A DNA stretch of 64,000 nt, taken from contig JAXHOJ010000057.1 of assembly GCA_034519525.1 (NCBI GenBank), positions 62,001 through 126,000 of the forward strand, read 5' to 3'. Within the stretch, counting starts at the first letter, position 1; every line of letters starts with the position of its first letter. Source of the stretch: Gemmobacter sp034519525 (GTDB taxonomy: Bacteria > Pseudomonadota > Alphaproteobacteria > Rhodobacterales > Rhodobacteraceae). Below, piece by piece: positions 50,295-58,697 of this stretch. Position numbers and translations under genes: made by a program. The notes under the pieces were generated by a model, which had not been told where the DNA came from, did no database searches, and saw only the letters and a list, made by a program, of their open reading frames with translations.

Positions 50295-50320
50295 CCGAGG
50301 GTATTTGGACCAAGAGGAAG
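50295..50320. repeat. Dispersed element copy 5
   Basis: CCGAGGGTATTTGGACCAAG then AGGAAG; the reverse complement of copies 3 and 4 apart from few bases. It ends 9 bases before the P450 stop codon. Confidence 0.65.
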
Positions 50321-50329
50321 GGGGCAGGC

Positions 50330-51523
50330 TCAGTCTGCCCGCACCATCAGCCGTTCCAGCCCGTGGAAATGATATACATTGCCATAGACCGGGGGTTCCG
50401 CCAGCCGCAGCCCGGGCAGCCGCGCAAACAGGATGGGCAGGGCAATCTGCAGTTCCAGCCGGGCCAGCGGCGCGCCGACGCAGAAATGCACCCCGGCGCC
50501 AAAGCTGGTATTGGGCTTCACCGGGCGGGCCGCATCAAAGCGGTCCGGCTGATCCCAGCTTGCCGGATCGCGGTTGGCCCCGCCCAGCAGCAGCGCCACC
50601 TCGCTGCCTTTCGGCAGGGTGGTGCCCATGATCTCCACATCCTCATAGACATGGCGGGTGAAGATATGCAGCGGCGGATCGTAGCGCAGGATTTCCTCGA
50701 CCGTGGCCTCGATGGCCTCGGGGGCCAGTGCCGCCGGGGGTGTGGCGGTTTCCAGCAGCGTCTTCACCCCATTGCCAAAGCTGTGCACCGTCGCCTCATG
50801 CCCGGCATTCAGCAGCAGGATACAGGTGGTGATAAGCTCGTCGGTGGAAAGTTTCTCGCCCGCCTGTTCGGCCGCAATCAGGGCCGAGATCAGATCATCG
50901 CGCGGGGTATTGCGGCGCTGGTCGATATAGCCGCGCATGAAGGCCACGAAATCCTCGGTGGCCTGCACCGCCACATCTTCCTTGGCCCGCGTCAGCCCGG
51001 CCTGATACATGCCCACCATGGCATTGGACCAGCGCAGCAGATCGTCGCCCATCTCTTCGGGCACGCCCAGCAGCCGGGCGATCACGATCACCGGCAGGCG
51101 CTGGCCGAAATGTTTCAGCAGGTCGAAGTCGCCATCCGGCAGGCTGTCGGCCAGATCATGGCACAGCTGGGTGATTTCCGGCTGCAGCGCGGCAATCCGG
51201 CGCGAGGTAAAGGCGCGCAGCACAAGGCCGCGCAGCCGGGTATGGCGCGGCGGCTCCAGCTCCAGCATGGAATGGGCCTCGACCGCGTAGAACGGGGCCA
51301 GATGCGGCGGAATGGTGCCGCGCTTTTCGGCCGGAATTTCGCGGCCCAGGCGCCGGTCGCGGAACAGGGCGCTGACGGCGGCATGGTTGGCGGTGCTGAT
51401 CCGGTCGCCGTAATCGGCCCAGCGAAAGAACGGCCCGGCGGCGCGGGCGCGGTGATAGAACGGGTAGGGGTTCTGCACGAAGGCGGGATCAAGCGGCGAT
51501 TGGCTGAGGCTCTGCATGGTCAT
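50330..51523 (-). CDS. Cytochrome P450
   Basis: A heme monooxygenase of 397 residues, soluble bacterial type. The I-helix motif LLNAGHEATVHS, ExxR (EEILR) and the heme-ligand loop SFGAGVHFCVGAPLARLE (Cys about residue 349) are complete. It needs a ferredoxin and reductase; fpr at 46 kb is a possible but unlinked partner. The start codon overlaps the stop codon of the upstream EamA transporter (ATGA), so the two are co-translated. The substrate is unknown. Confidence 0.93.
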   Translation of the reverse strand: MTMQSLSQSPLDPAFVQNPYPFYHRARAAGPFFRWADYGDRISTANHAAVSALFRDRRLGREIPAEKRGTIPPHLAPFYAVEAHSMLELEPPRHTRLRGLVLRAFTSRRIAALQPEITQLCHDLADSLPDGDFDLLKHFGQRLPVIVIARLLGVPEEMGDDLLRWSNAMVGMYQAGLTRAKEDVAVQATEDFVAFMRGYIDQRRNTPRDDLISALIAAEQAGEKLSTDELITTCILLLNAGHEATVHSFGNGVKTLLETATPPAALAPEAIEATVEEILRYDPPLHIFTRHVYEDVEIMGTTLPKGSEVALLLGGANRDPASWDQPDRFDAARPVKPNTSFGAGVHFCVGAPLARLELQIALPILFARLPGLRLAEPPVYGNVYHFHGLERLMVRAD

Positions 51524-52413
51524 CCGGTCTGAAGCGCCCGCGTGGGGCGGTATTGCGCGATCAGCACGCCCATGCCCACGATGGCCGCGCCGAAAGCCTG
51601 TATCCAGTTCCATGGCTGGCCCAGGAAGACAAGGCAGAGCATCACATAGAAAGGCGCCGCATTGATATGCAGCGCCGCCATGCCGATGCCCATATGGCCC
51701 ACCGCCGCCAGCCACAGCAGCTGGCAGGCGGCCATGCCCAGCAGCGCATAGATGGCCAGCGCCAGCGCCTCGGTCGCCCCCAGCGCGCCCCAGTCCGGGC
51801 CGGGCAGGCCCATGGCACCGGCGATCAGCGCGCCCGCCGTGCTGACCACCGCCGCCCCGGTCAGCGTCAGGGCAGAACGGCCCAGCGGTGTCAGCCCCGG
51901 CAGGCCGGTCACGCTGAGCCGCGAGCCCAGCGTATAAAGCAGGATGGAGCTGACGGCATAGACCGCGCCGATCCCCATCTGCAGCCCGCCCATCGCCTCG
52001 GCATAGGCGATCAGCCCGCCCACCAGCGACAGGGCGACGCCCGCCAGCACCAGCGCCGTCAGCCTGCGCCCGTCAAAGGCACATTCCAGCCCGATGCCGA
52101 TCACCGGCATGGTGGCCGAAACCACCGCCACCGTGACCGGATCGGTTTCCGCCTGTGCCGCCACCAGCAGCCCGCCCGCCGCGCCGAACAGTGCCCCGAT
52201 GCCCAACCCACGCCGCAAAGGCGCGGCCCGCAGGGCGGAAAAGCCTTCAAAGGCCCACCAGACCGGCAGCAGCGCCAGCGCCGCGATCCCCATGCGCAGC
52301 GCGGTCAGCGGCAAGGGCGGTATGGCGTCGATCAGAAAACCCGCGGCAGGCAGGCCCATGGCCCAGACCACCATCGACAGCAGGCACAGGATATTGGCAG
52401 TCAGCGGGCTCAC
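51520..52413 (-). CDS. EamA/DMT-family transporter
   Basis: An inner-membrane protein of 297 residues with ten predicted helices in two EamA halves (LLSMVVWAMGLPAAGFLID at the start, AALHINAAPFYVMLCLVFLG in the second half). The family exports amino acids and other metabolites. Overlap with the P450 gene suggests that it carries the substrate or product of that enzyme, an inference only. Confidence 0.9.
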   Translation of the reverse strand: MSPLTANILCLLSMVVWAMGLPAAGFLIDAIPPLPLTALRMGIAALALLPVWWAFEGFSALRAAPLRRGLGIGALFGAAGGLLVAAQAETDPVTVAVVSATMPVIGIGLECAFDGRRLTALVLAGVALSLVGGLIAYAEAMGGLQMGIGAVYAVSSILLYTLGSRLSVTGLPGLTPLGRSALTLTGAAVVSTAGALIAGAMGLPGPDWGALGATEALALAIYALLGMAACQLLWLAAVGHMGIGMAALHINAAPFYVMLCLVFLGQPWNWIQAFGAAIVGMGVLIAQYRPTRALQTG

Positions 52414-52475
52414 GGGCGATACTCACAGGCTGGTTGGGGGGGGCCTGTGCAGGCCGCGCAGGCGTGAAATGCAAA

Positions 52476-52498
52476 GGGCGGCCCCGCGCGGGCCGCCC
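52476..52498. terminator. Hairpin between tpiA and the EamA gene
   Basis: GGGCGGCC (52476-52483) pairs with GGCCGCCC (52491-52498). On the minus strand it is followed by TTTGCATTT, a weak U run, 60 bases after the tpiA stop. Confidence 0.6.
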
Positions 52499-52557
52499 TG
52501 TTACCCTCGCCCGGCGGAACGGGCGCTGCTGTGCCGGAAGCGACGCCCGACCGTCGC

Positions 52558-53301
52558 TTATGCCGCCGCCAGCGCCGCAACGATGGCGCCGAAATCCGCG
52601 GCCTTCAGGCTGGCGCCGCCCACAAGTGCACCATCCACATGGGGCACCGCGAAAATCTCTGTCGCATTGGAGGGCTTGACCGAACCGCCATAGAGCAGCC
52701 GCATCCCGCCCGCCGCCTGACCGAACCGCGCCACCAGCCGTTCGCGCAGAAAGCGATGCACCTCGGCAATTTCATCAAGCGTGGGGGTGCGGCCGGTGCC
52801 AATGGCCCAGACGGGTTCATAGGCGATCACCAGGCTGGCCGCTGTGGCACCAGCAGGCACCGAACCGGCCAGCTGGCGGCCCACCACATCCAGCGTCTGG
52901 CCTGCATCGCGTTCGGCCTCGGTCTCGCCCACGCAGACCACCGCCACCAGACCGGCAGCCAGCGCCGCTTCGGCCTTGGCGCAGACGGCATCATCGCTTT
53001 CGCCATGATCGGCCCGGCGCTCGGAGTGGCCCAGAATGACATGGCTGGCGCCAGCATCCAGCAGCATGGCCGCCGAAATATCGCCGGTATGCGCGCCCGA
53101 GCTGCGGGCGTGGCAATCCTGCCCGCCGATCCTCAGCGCGGTGCCCCGGGCCAGATCGGCCATCCGCGCAATCAGCGTGGCGGGGGGGCACAGCAGCATC
53201 TCGCAGCCCGGTGCCGGATGCGCCTGAACCAGCGCCTGCACCTCGGCCAGATCGCCGGCCGTGCCGTTCATCTTCCAGTTCCCCGCCGCAAGTTTGCGCA
53301 T
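52558..53301 (-). CDS. tpiA: Triosephosphate isomerase
   Basis: Interconverts dihydroxyacetone phosphate and glyceraldehyde 3-phosphate. The protein has 247 residues. Catalytic residues are in AAGNWKMNG (Lys), ILGHSERR (His) and AYEPVWAIGTG (Glu). The phosphate loop LLYGGSVKPSN is present. GGAGGAG precedes the ATG. Normal length, no oddities. Confidence 0.97.
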   Translation of the reverse strand: MRKLAAGNWKMNGTAGDLAEVQALVQAHPAPGCEMLLCPPATLIARMADLARGTALRIGGQDCHARSSGAHTGDISAAMLLDAGASHVILGHSERRADHGESDDAVCAKAEAALAAGLVAVVCVGETEAERDAGQTLDVVGRQLAGSVPAGATAASLVIAYEPVWAIGTGRTPTLDEIAEVHRFLRERLVARFGQAAGGMRLLYGGSVKPSNATEIFAVPHVDGALVGGASLKAADFGAIVAALAAA

Positions 53302-53365
53302 CCCGTTCTCCTCCTGCCTGTGACCCGGGGGTTATGCCATCAGGCGGCAGTCAAGGGAAGCGGTG

Positions 53366-53725
53366 CTATGTCGCGGGCTGATCCTTGAACTTGATCGATT
53401 CGCCGCAGCCGCAGGCCTCGGCCACATTGGGGTTGTTGAACTTGAACCCGGCTTCCAGCGCCGAAATCTCATAGTCGATCTCGGTGCCGAACAGAAACAT
53501 CTGCGCCATCGGGGCGATCATCACCCTTGCGCCATCCTGTTCCACCACCTCATCCATCGGATTCACCTCGGAGACGTAATCCATGGTGTATTCCATGCCG
53601 GCACAGCCGCCCTTCTTGATGCCGATGCGCAGCCCCTGTGCGGCCTGCCGATCCATCAGAAGGCGGATCTGCCCCGCAGCGGCGGGGGTCAGCGAGACGG
53701 CCTGTTTTCCCGGAATTCCGAACAT
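53366..53725 (-). CDS. A-type iron-sulfur carrier (HesB/IscA/SufA family)
   Basis: Carries Fe-S clusters to target proteins. The protein has 119 residues from the ATG with AAAGGAG upstream; 16 extra codons before it were excluded. The three cluster Cys are in GGCAGMEYTMDYV and ACGCGESIKF. The rest of the SUF system is not in the window, apart from the SufT-like gene upstream (74 bases). Confidence 0.93.
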   Translation of the reverse strand: MFGIPGKQAVSLTPAAAGQIRLLMDRQAAQGLRIGIKKGGCAGMEYTMDYVSEVNPMDEVVEQDGARVMIAPMAQMFLFGTEIDYEISALEAGFKFNNPNVAEACGCGESIKFKDQPAT

Positions 53726-53799
53726 GAGATACTCCTTTGTCCCATATCTAGGGTGCGCCACAGGGATTTCCAAGACCGGGCGTTCCGGGCCGGGCAGGC

Positions 53800-54162
53800 T
53801 TACATGAAGCCCAGTTCCAGCCGCGCCTCGTCTGACATCATGTTCATCCCCCAGGGCGGATCGAAGGTCATCTTGACTGAAACAGATTTCACCCCCGGCA
53901 GCGATTCCACCGCATTTTCCACCCAGCCAGGCATTTCGCCCGCCACAGGGCAGCCCGGCGCCGTCAGCGTCATGATGACCGCCACATCCCCCTGATCCGA
54001 GATCTCGATCGTGTAGATCAGGCCCAGATCATAGATATTCACCGGAATTTCGGGGTCGAACACCGTGCGGCAGGCATCCACCACACTGTCATACAGCGGA
54101 TGATCGGTGGTCGATGGTGTGATCAGCGGGGCACCTTCAAGAGGCAGGGTTTGCTCGGTCAT
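53800..54162 (-). CDS. sufT: SufT/MIP18-family Fe-S assembly protein (DUF59)
   Basis: A protein of 120 residues. Motifs are DPEIPVNIYDLGLIYTIEIS, the conserved Cys in LTAPGCPVAGEMP and FDPPWGMNMMSDEARLELG. It assists late Fe-S protein maturation. It precedes the A-type carrier in the same direction, which matches usual alphaproteobacterial suf gene order. Confidence 0.93.
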   Translation of the reverse strand: MTEQTLPLEGAPLITPSTTDHPLYDSVVDACRTVFDPEIPVNIYDLGLIYTIEISDQGDVAVIMTLTAPGCPVAGEMPGWVENAVESLPGVKSVSVKMTFDPPWGMNMMSDEARLELGFM

Positions 54163-54241
54163 CTGGATCTCGCGCTTTTAGTTGACCAATTATATAGGGA
54201 TTGTGGCCCCCAAGGTCCAGTGCCCGCAAGTCCTGTCCGCG

Positions 54242-55189
54242 TTACAGCAGCCGCCGTTCCAGCCCCGCGCGGCGGATTGCCCAGGTGCCCGCCACAGCCC
54301 CCGCCACCGCGATGACATAGATCACCGGCGAGGGCAGATCGGTATAGCGGTAGGAATAGGCGCAGAAGGCCACATGCAGGAAATAGATGCCGCTGGCATA
54401 ATCGCCCAGCGTGCGATCCGTCACCGCGCCGGGCCATTGCAGCGCGGCAATCGCCAGCAGCGGCGCCGCCAGCCCCAGGCTCAGCATCGTGTCATGCGAC
54501 ACGCCGATGGGGGCAAAATTGCCCAGAACCAGCGATTCCGCCATCACCAGCAGCACGCCCAGCCCCGCCAGCGCCAGAACCGCCCCGCGCGGCAGCCGTG
54601 CGGCCAGATCCAGCCTGCGGATCAGCAGGCCCATCAACAGGAACGGCACGCAGACGAACAGCGCATTGCGATGCGGCAGCAGCGGGTCCATGAACAGATC
54701 GGGGTCGGGGAAGATCAGCCCCAGGCTCATGCCATAGAACACCGCAAGGCCCGCCCCCAGCGTGGCCCCGGCCAGCACCGCCAGCCGGGCCGCCGACCAA
54801 TGCGCCAGCAGCACCGCCACCGCTGCGGCCAGGGCAAAGCCCGACAGATACCACAGGTGCCAATAGCCGATCACCAGCGTGAAAAACTTCTGCCGCCACG
54901 GTGCGTTAGACCAGATCGGCCAGGCGACCGGGATATAGATCACCATCCAGATCGCATAGAGCAGGGCGGCACGTTTCACAAAATGCCAGCCCCGGCCCGC
55001 CGCAATCGCGCCCTGCAGGTAATAGCCGTTGAACAGCAGAAACACCGGCACGCCCAGCCGGAACAGGCCTTCGGCAGAGATCAGGCGCGCGGTATTGCCA
55101 AGCCCTGCCAGCGGGCTGGCGTGGATGCCCACCACCATCAGCGCCAGCGCCAGCTTCAACAGATCGACCGCGCGGCTGCGCCCCATCAT
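54242..55189 (-). CDS. Acyltransferase 3-family membrane protein
   Basis: An inner-membrane protein of 315 residues with about ten hydrophobic segments. The N-terminal signature RAVDLLKLALALMVVGIHAS holds the catalytic-type His of the family. Such enzymes acetylate or succinylate sugars of surface polysaccharides or glucans. It lies alone, between ssb and sufT, with no glycan genes near it, so the acceptor is not known. Confidence 0.85.
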   Translation of the reverse strand: MMGRSRAVDLLKLALALMVVGIHASPLAGLGNTARLISAEGLFRLGVPVFLLFNGYYLQGAIAAGRGWHFVKRAALLYAIWMVIYIPVAWPIWSNAPWRQKFFTLVIGYWHLWYLSGFALAAAVAVLLAHWSAARLAVLAGATLGAGLAVFYGMSLGLIFPDPDLFMDPLLPHRNALFVCVPFLLMGLLIRRLDLAARLPRGAVLALAGLGVLLVMAESLVLGNFAPIGVSHDTMLSLGLAAPLLAIAALQWPGAVTDRTLGDYASGIYFLHVAFCAYSYRYTDLPSPVIYVIAVAGAVAGTWAIRRAGLERRLL

Positions 55190-55220
55190 GACCCCCAGTA
55201 AAATCGCCCGTCAGGCTGGA

Positions 55221-55799
55221 TCAGAACGGGATTTCATCATCCATGTCGCTGCGCCCGCCGCCGCCCGCACCCGCAGACCGGCCACCGCCAAAGCTGCCAC
55301 CGCCTGCGCCGCCCTGGGCATAGCCACCCCGGCCACCGCCGCTGGCGGCCGGAGAGGCGCCACCGCCGTAACCACCTGCACTGCCTTCATAATCGCCCGG
55401 GCCTGCATCATAGCCGCCACCACCCGCCGCACCGCCACCGCCTTCGCCGCGGCCATCCAGCAGCGTCAGCTCGCCCCGATAGGGGCGCAGCACGATTTCC
55501 GTGGTATAGCGATCCTGGCCGGATTGATCCTGCCATTTGCGGGTTTCCAGCGCGCCTTCGATGTAAACCTTTGATCCTTTACGCAGATATTGCTCTGCAA
55601 TCTTGGCCAGCGGTTCGCTGAAAATGGCAACGCTGTGCCATTCGGTGCGTTCCTTGCGCTCGCCCGAGTTGCGGTCGCGCCAGGTTTCACTGGTGGCGAT
55701 GCGCAGGTTCACCACCTTGCCGCCATTCTGGAAGCTGCGCACCTCTGGATCGCGCCCCAGATTGCCGACGATGATCACCTTGTTGACCGAACCTGCCAT
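55221..55799 (-). CDS. ssb: Single-stranded DNA-binding protein
   Basis: Binds single-stranded DNA in replication and repair. The protein has 192 residues: the OB fold (MAGSVNKVIIVGNLGRDPEV, then EWHSVAIFSEPLAKIAEQYL), a glycine-rich tail and the acidic C-terminal tip DMDDEIPF that recruits partner proteins. No LexA box was found in front of it, unlike ssb of some relatives. Confidence 0.97.
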   Translation of the reverse strand: MAGSVNKVIIVGNLGRDPEVRSFQNGGKVVNLRIATSETWRDRNSGERKERTEWHSVAIFSEPLAKIAEQYLRKGSKVYIEGALETRKWQDQSGQDRYTTEIVLRPYRGELTLLDGRGEGGGGAAGGGGYDAGPGDYEGSAGGYGGGASPAASGGGRGGYAQGGAGGGSFGGGRSAGAGGGGRSDMDDEIPF

Positions 55800-56061
55800 A
55801 GCCGCCCCCGATTCTTTCTGGCTGGGCCAGCATGGCCCACCACGGTTAATAGACTGTTGCGCAGTCCTATAGCCACCACTGCGGCTGCGGGCAACCGCCC
55901 CGGCACCGCAGCCCTGCCGGAAGCGCAGGGTGGCACCGGCAGGTTCCCGCCGGCTGCAGGATTGGGCAGGTTATTGCCGGATCTGCCGATCTGGCAGGCA
56001 AAACTGCTGGCGGGGCGGCGTGGAATGGCTATAGTCGCGCGGTGTGAAGATTGCCGAAGGG

Positions 56062-56673
56062 ATGCGTATGCGTCGTTCATTTTTCATGCTGCCGCTGGTC
56101 GCGCTTCTGGCGGCCACAGGCGGCGCCGGGGCAGAGGGGCTGAAGCTGTCCGGCTCCACCAAATCCCGCGCGCTTCTGTTCAAATCGCAAACCTCGCTGC
56201 TGGATGGCCGTCTGGCCAAGCAATATGCAGGCTCCACCCGGCTGTTGCCGAAGCCCCCGGTTCTGGATGACAGCGGCACGATCCGCGTGCCGAACTATGC
56301 CGGGCGCTACAAAGGTGAATATCTGGAGGTGGCGAAGGCCGCCGCGCGCAAGCATGGGGTGCCTGAGGATCTGTTCCTGCGGCTGGTGCAGCAGGAAAGC
56401 GGCTGGAACCCGGGTGCCGTGTCGCCGAAGGGGGCGACCGGACTGGCGCAGCTGATGCCCGATACCGCGCGTTTGCTGCGGGTGGATATCAACAGCCCCC
56501 ATGAAAATCTGGAGGGCGGCGCGCGCTATCTGTCCATGATGTATAACAAATTCGGTAACTGGCGCCACGCGCTGGCCGCCTATAATGCCGGGCCGAAAGC
56601 GGTGGAAAAGCACGGCGGCATCCCGCCCTATGCCGAGACCAAGAATTACGTAAAGGTGATCCTGGGCGGTTAA
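56062..56673 (+). CDS. Periplasmic lytic transglycosylase (SLT domain)
   Basis: Cleaves peptidoglycan to 1,6-anhydromuropeptides. The protein has 203 residues: signal peptide (RRSFFMLPLVALLAATGGAG, cut near GAGA) and an SLT domain with catalytic Glu in LVQQESGWNPGAVS, GLAQLMPDTARLL, and AYNAGPKAVEKHGG. The ATG at 56062 was chosen with GAAGGG just upstream; GTG at 56044 would add six residues. Confidence 0.9.
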   Translation: MRMRRSFFMLPLVALLAATGGAGAEGLKLSGSTKSRALLFKSQTSLLDGRLAKQYAGSTRLLPKPPVLDDSGTIRVPNYAGRYKGEYLEVAKAAARKHGVPEDLFLRLVQQESGWNPGAVSPKGATGLAQLMPDTARLLRVDINSPHENLEGGARYLSMMYNKFGNWRHALAAYNAGPKAVEKHGGIPPYAETKNYVKVILGG

Positions 56674-56708
56674 GGCGATGCGTAAGCAATGCCCCGCAAG
56701 GGATTGAA

Positions 56709-56732
56709 AAAAGGGGCCTTTCGGCCCCTTTT
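56709..56732. terminator. Bidirectional terminator between the transglycosylase gene and serS
   Basis: AAAAGGGGCC (56709-56718) pairs with GGCCCCTTTT (56723-56732) across TTTC. T runs exist on both strands, and the two genes are convergent. Confidence 0.88.
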
Positions 56733-56733
56733 C

Positions 56734-58026
56734 TTATTCCATGTGGCCGTCTGCGCCGATCCGGGTCTTGCCACCCAGATAGGGATGCAGCACTGCGGGC
56801 AGATCGACGGACCCATCGGCCTGCTGCCCATTTTCCAGCACCGCGATCAGACAGCGGCCGACAGCGAGGCCAGAGCCGTTCAGCGTATGCACGAATTCCG
56901 GCTTGCCGCCGCTTGCGGGGCGGAAACGGGCGTTCATGCGGCGGGCCTGAAAATCGCCGCAGACGGAAACCGAGCTGATCTCGCGGTAGGTGTTCTGGCC
57001 GGGCAGCCAGACCTCCAGATCATGGGTTTTCGTCGCGCCAAAGCCCATGTCGCCGGTGCAAAGCACCACGGTGCGATAGGGAAGCTCCAGTTTTTCAAGG
57101 ATATTCTCGGCGCAGCGGGTCATGCGGTCATGTTCCGCCATCGAGGTTTCGGGGGTGGTGATCGACACCATCTCCACCTTCTCGAACTGATGCTGGCGCA
57201 GCATCCCGGTGGTATCCTTGCCCGCCGACCCGGCCTCGGAGCGGAAGCACTGGGTATGGGCAGTCATCCGCACAGGCAGTTGATTTTCATCAAGAATATC
57301 GCCTGCCACCGTATTGGTCAGCGTCACTTCGGAGGTGGGCACCAGCCACCAGCCATTGGTGGTCTGATAGCTGTCTTCGGCAAATTTCGGCAGCTGGTTG
57401 GTGCCATACATCGCCTCTTCCTTGACCAGAACCGGGGTCCAGGTTTCGGTCAGGCCGTGCTCTTCGATATGGGTATCCAGCATGAACTGGGCGAGTGCGC
57501 GATGCACGCGGATCACCGCGCCGCGCAGCACCACAAAACGCGCGCCCGAGAGTTTGGCGGCGGTGGCGAAATCCATTCCGGGCTGCACACCCTTGATTTC
57601 AAAGTGTTCTTTCGGATTGAAGTCAAATTCCCGCGGGCTGCCCCAGCGGCGGATTTCGACATTATCCGCCTCGTCCCGGCCTTCGGGTGCATCGGTATGC
57701 GGCAGGTTGGGGATGCGCAGCAGCGCGTCGCGCAGTTCGGCATCCTTGTCGCCCGCAGCGGCATTCATCTGCGCCACTTCGGCCTTCTTTTCGGCCACCA
57801 GCGCGCGCAGGCGTTCAAATTCTTCTGTGTTTCCAGCGGCTTTGGCGGCGCCCACCTCTTTGGAGGCGGCGTTCTGCGCGGCCTGCGCGGTTTCGGCGGC
57901 ATGGATCAGGGCGCGGCGCGCCTCGTCCAGCGCCAGCAGATCCGGCGACACCGGCGACAGGCCGCGGCGTGCCAGAGCGGCGTCGAAGGCTGCGGGGTTT
58001 TCGCGGATGGCGCGGATGTCGTGCAT
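56734..58026 (-). CDS. serS: Seryl-tRNA synthetase
   Basis: Charges tRNA-Ser. The protein has 430 residues: an N-terminal coiled coil (about 30-105) that holds the tRNA arm and a class II catalytic core with motif 2 TQCFRSEAGSAGKDTTGMLR and motif 3 GSGLAVGRCLIAVLEN. MHDIRAIRENPAAFD is the conserved N-terminus. It diverges from yajC with 302 bases between. Confidence 0.97.
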   Translation of the reverse strand: MHDIRAIRENPAAFDAALARRGLSPVSPDLLALDEARRALIHAAETAQAAQNAASKEVGAAKAAGNTEEFERLRALVAEKKAEVAQMNAAAGDKDAELRDALLRIPNLPHTDAPEGRDEADNVEIRRWGSPREFDFNPKEHFEIKGVQPGMDFATAAKLSGARFVVLRGAVIRVHRALAQFMLDTHIEEHGLTETWTPVLVKEEAMYGTNQLPKFAEDSYQTTNGWWLVPTSEVTLTNTVAGDILDENQLPVRMTAHTQCFRSEAGSAGKDTTGMLRQHQFEKVEMVSITTPETSMAEHDRMTRCAENILEKLELPYRTVVLCTGDMGFGATKTHDLEVWLPGQNTYREISSVSVCGDFQARRMNARFRPASGGKPEFVHTLNGSGLAVGRCLIAVLENGQQADGSVDLPAVLHPYLGGKTRIGADGHME

Positions 58027-58328
58027 GATCTCACCTGGTGTTCAACAGTGCCCCCCATATGCAGCATCGGCCGGGCTTCGTGAAGCGGAAAGGCGGAAAA
58101 ACATGTCTGGCTGCTGTCCTGCCCGCGTCCCGCAGGCGTCTGGCCGGTGTCGGGACAGCGATCCGGGCAGGAATCTTGCCGCAAGCCCTTGGACGGGCGG
58201 GCAAGTGATCTTATCTGGCGGCCAAGGCCGGGGCTGCGTGCCTTGCCTTACCCTGGCCGCGCGGATAGGGTGCGCCACTGAATTTGCCGGGTCAACCGGT
58301 GTGACGATGACGACAAGAGGACGACCCC
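58027..58328. promoter_or_regulatory. Divergent regulatory region between serS and yajC
   Basis: This 302-base gap must contain promoters for both genes. TTGCCT near 58240 and TAGGGT near 58266 make a weak sigma-70 candidate for yajC. A GCTTCGTGAAGC hairpin lies near 58075. GACAAGAGGACG before the yajC ATG serves as ribosome site. I saw no gene, repeat or known riboswitch here. Confidence 0.4.
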
Positions 58329-58655
58329 ATGTTCGTGACCCCCGCCTTCGCCCAGACCGCCGGTGGCGCTGCCAGCGCCTTCACCAGCTTCGTGCCGCTG
58401 ATCCTGATTTTCGGGATCATGTATTTCCTGCTGATCCGGCCGCAGCAGAAGAAGATGAAAGAGCACAAGGCCATGGTCGAGGCGCTGCGCCGTGGCGATC
58501 AGGTGCTGACGCAAGGCGGCATCATCGGCAAGGTCATGAAGGTGCATGACGATGGCGTGCTGGAAGTGGAAATCGCGCCCGGCGTGACCGTGAAGACCCC
58601 GCGCAACACCATTGCGCAGGTCATGTCGAAGACCGAACCGGCTGTTGCGGCCTGA
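58329..58655 (+). CDS. yajC: Preprotein translocase subunit YajC
   Basis: A small inner-membrane protein of 108 residues associated with SecDF. One membrane helix (LILIFGIMYFLLIRPQQKK) is followed by the cytoplasmic part LRRGDQVLTQGGIIGKVMK and VTVKTPRNTIAQVM. It heads the yajC-secD-secF operon. Confidence 0.96.
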   Translation: MFVTPAFAQTAGGAASAFTSFVPLILIFGIMYFLLIRPQQKKMKEHKAMVEALRRGDQVLTQGGIIGKVMKVHDDGVLEVEIAPGVTVKTPRNTIAQVMSKTEPAVAA

Positions 58656-58697
58656 GGCTGCGACGATCCCCGTTCCGCCCGTTAACGGAAAGCAGAT

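Noticed and set aside
55800..56061. LexA box search in front of ssb
   Set aside because: No GTTC-N7-GTTC was found upstream of ssb, although ssb is SOS-controlled in some bacteria.
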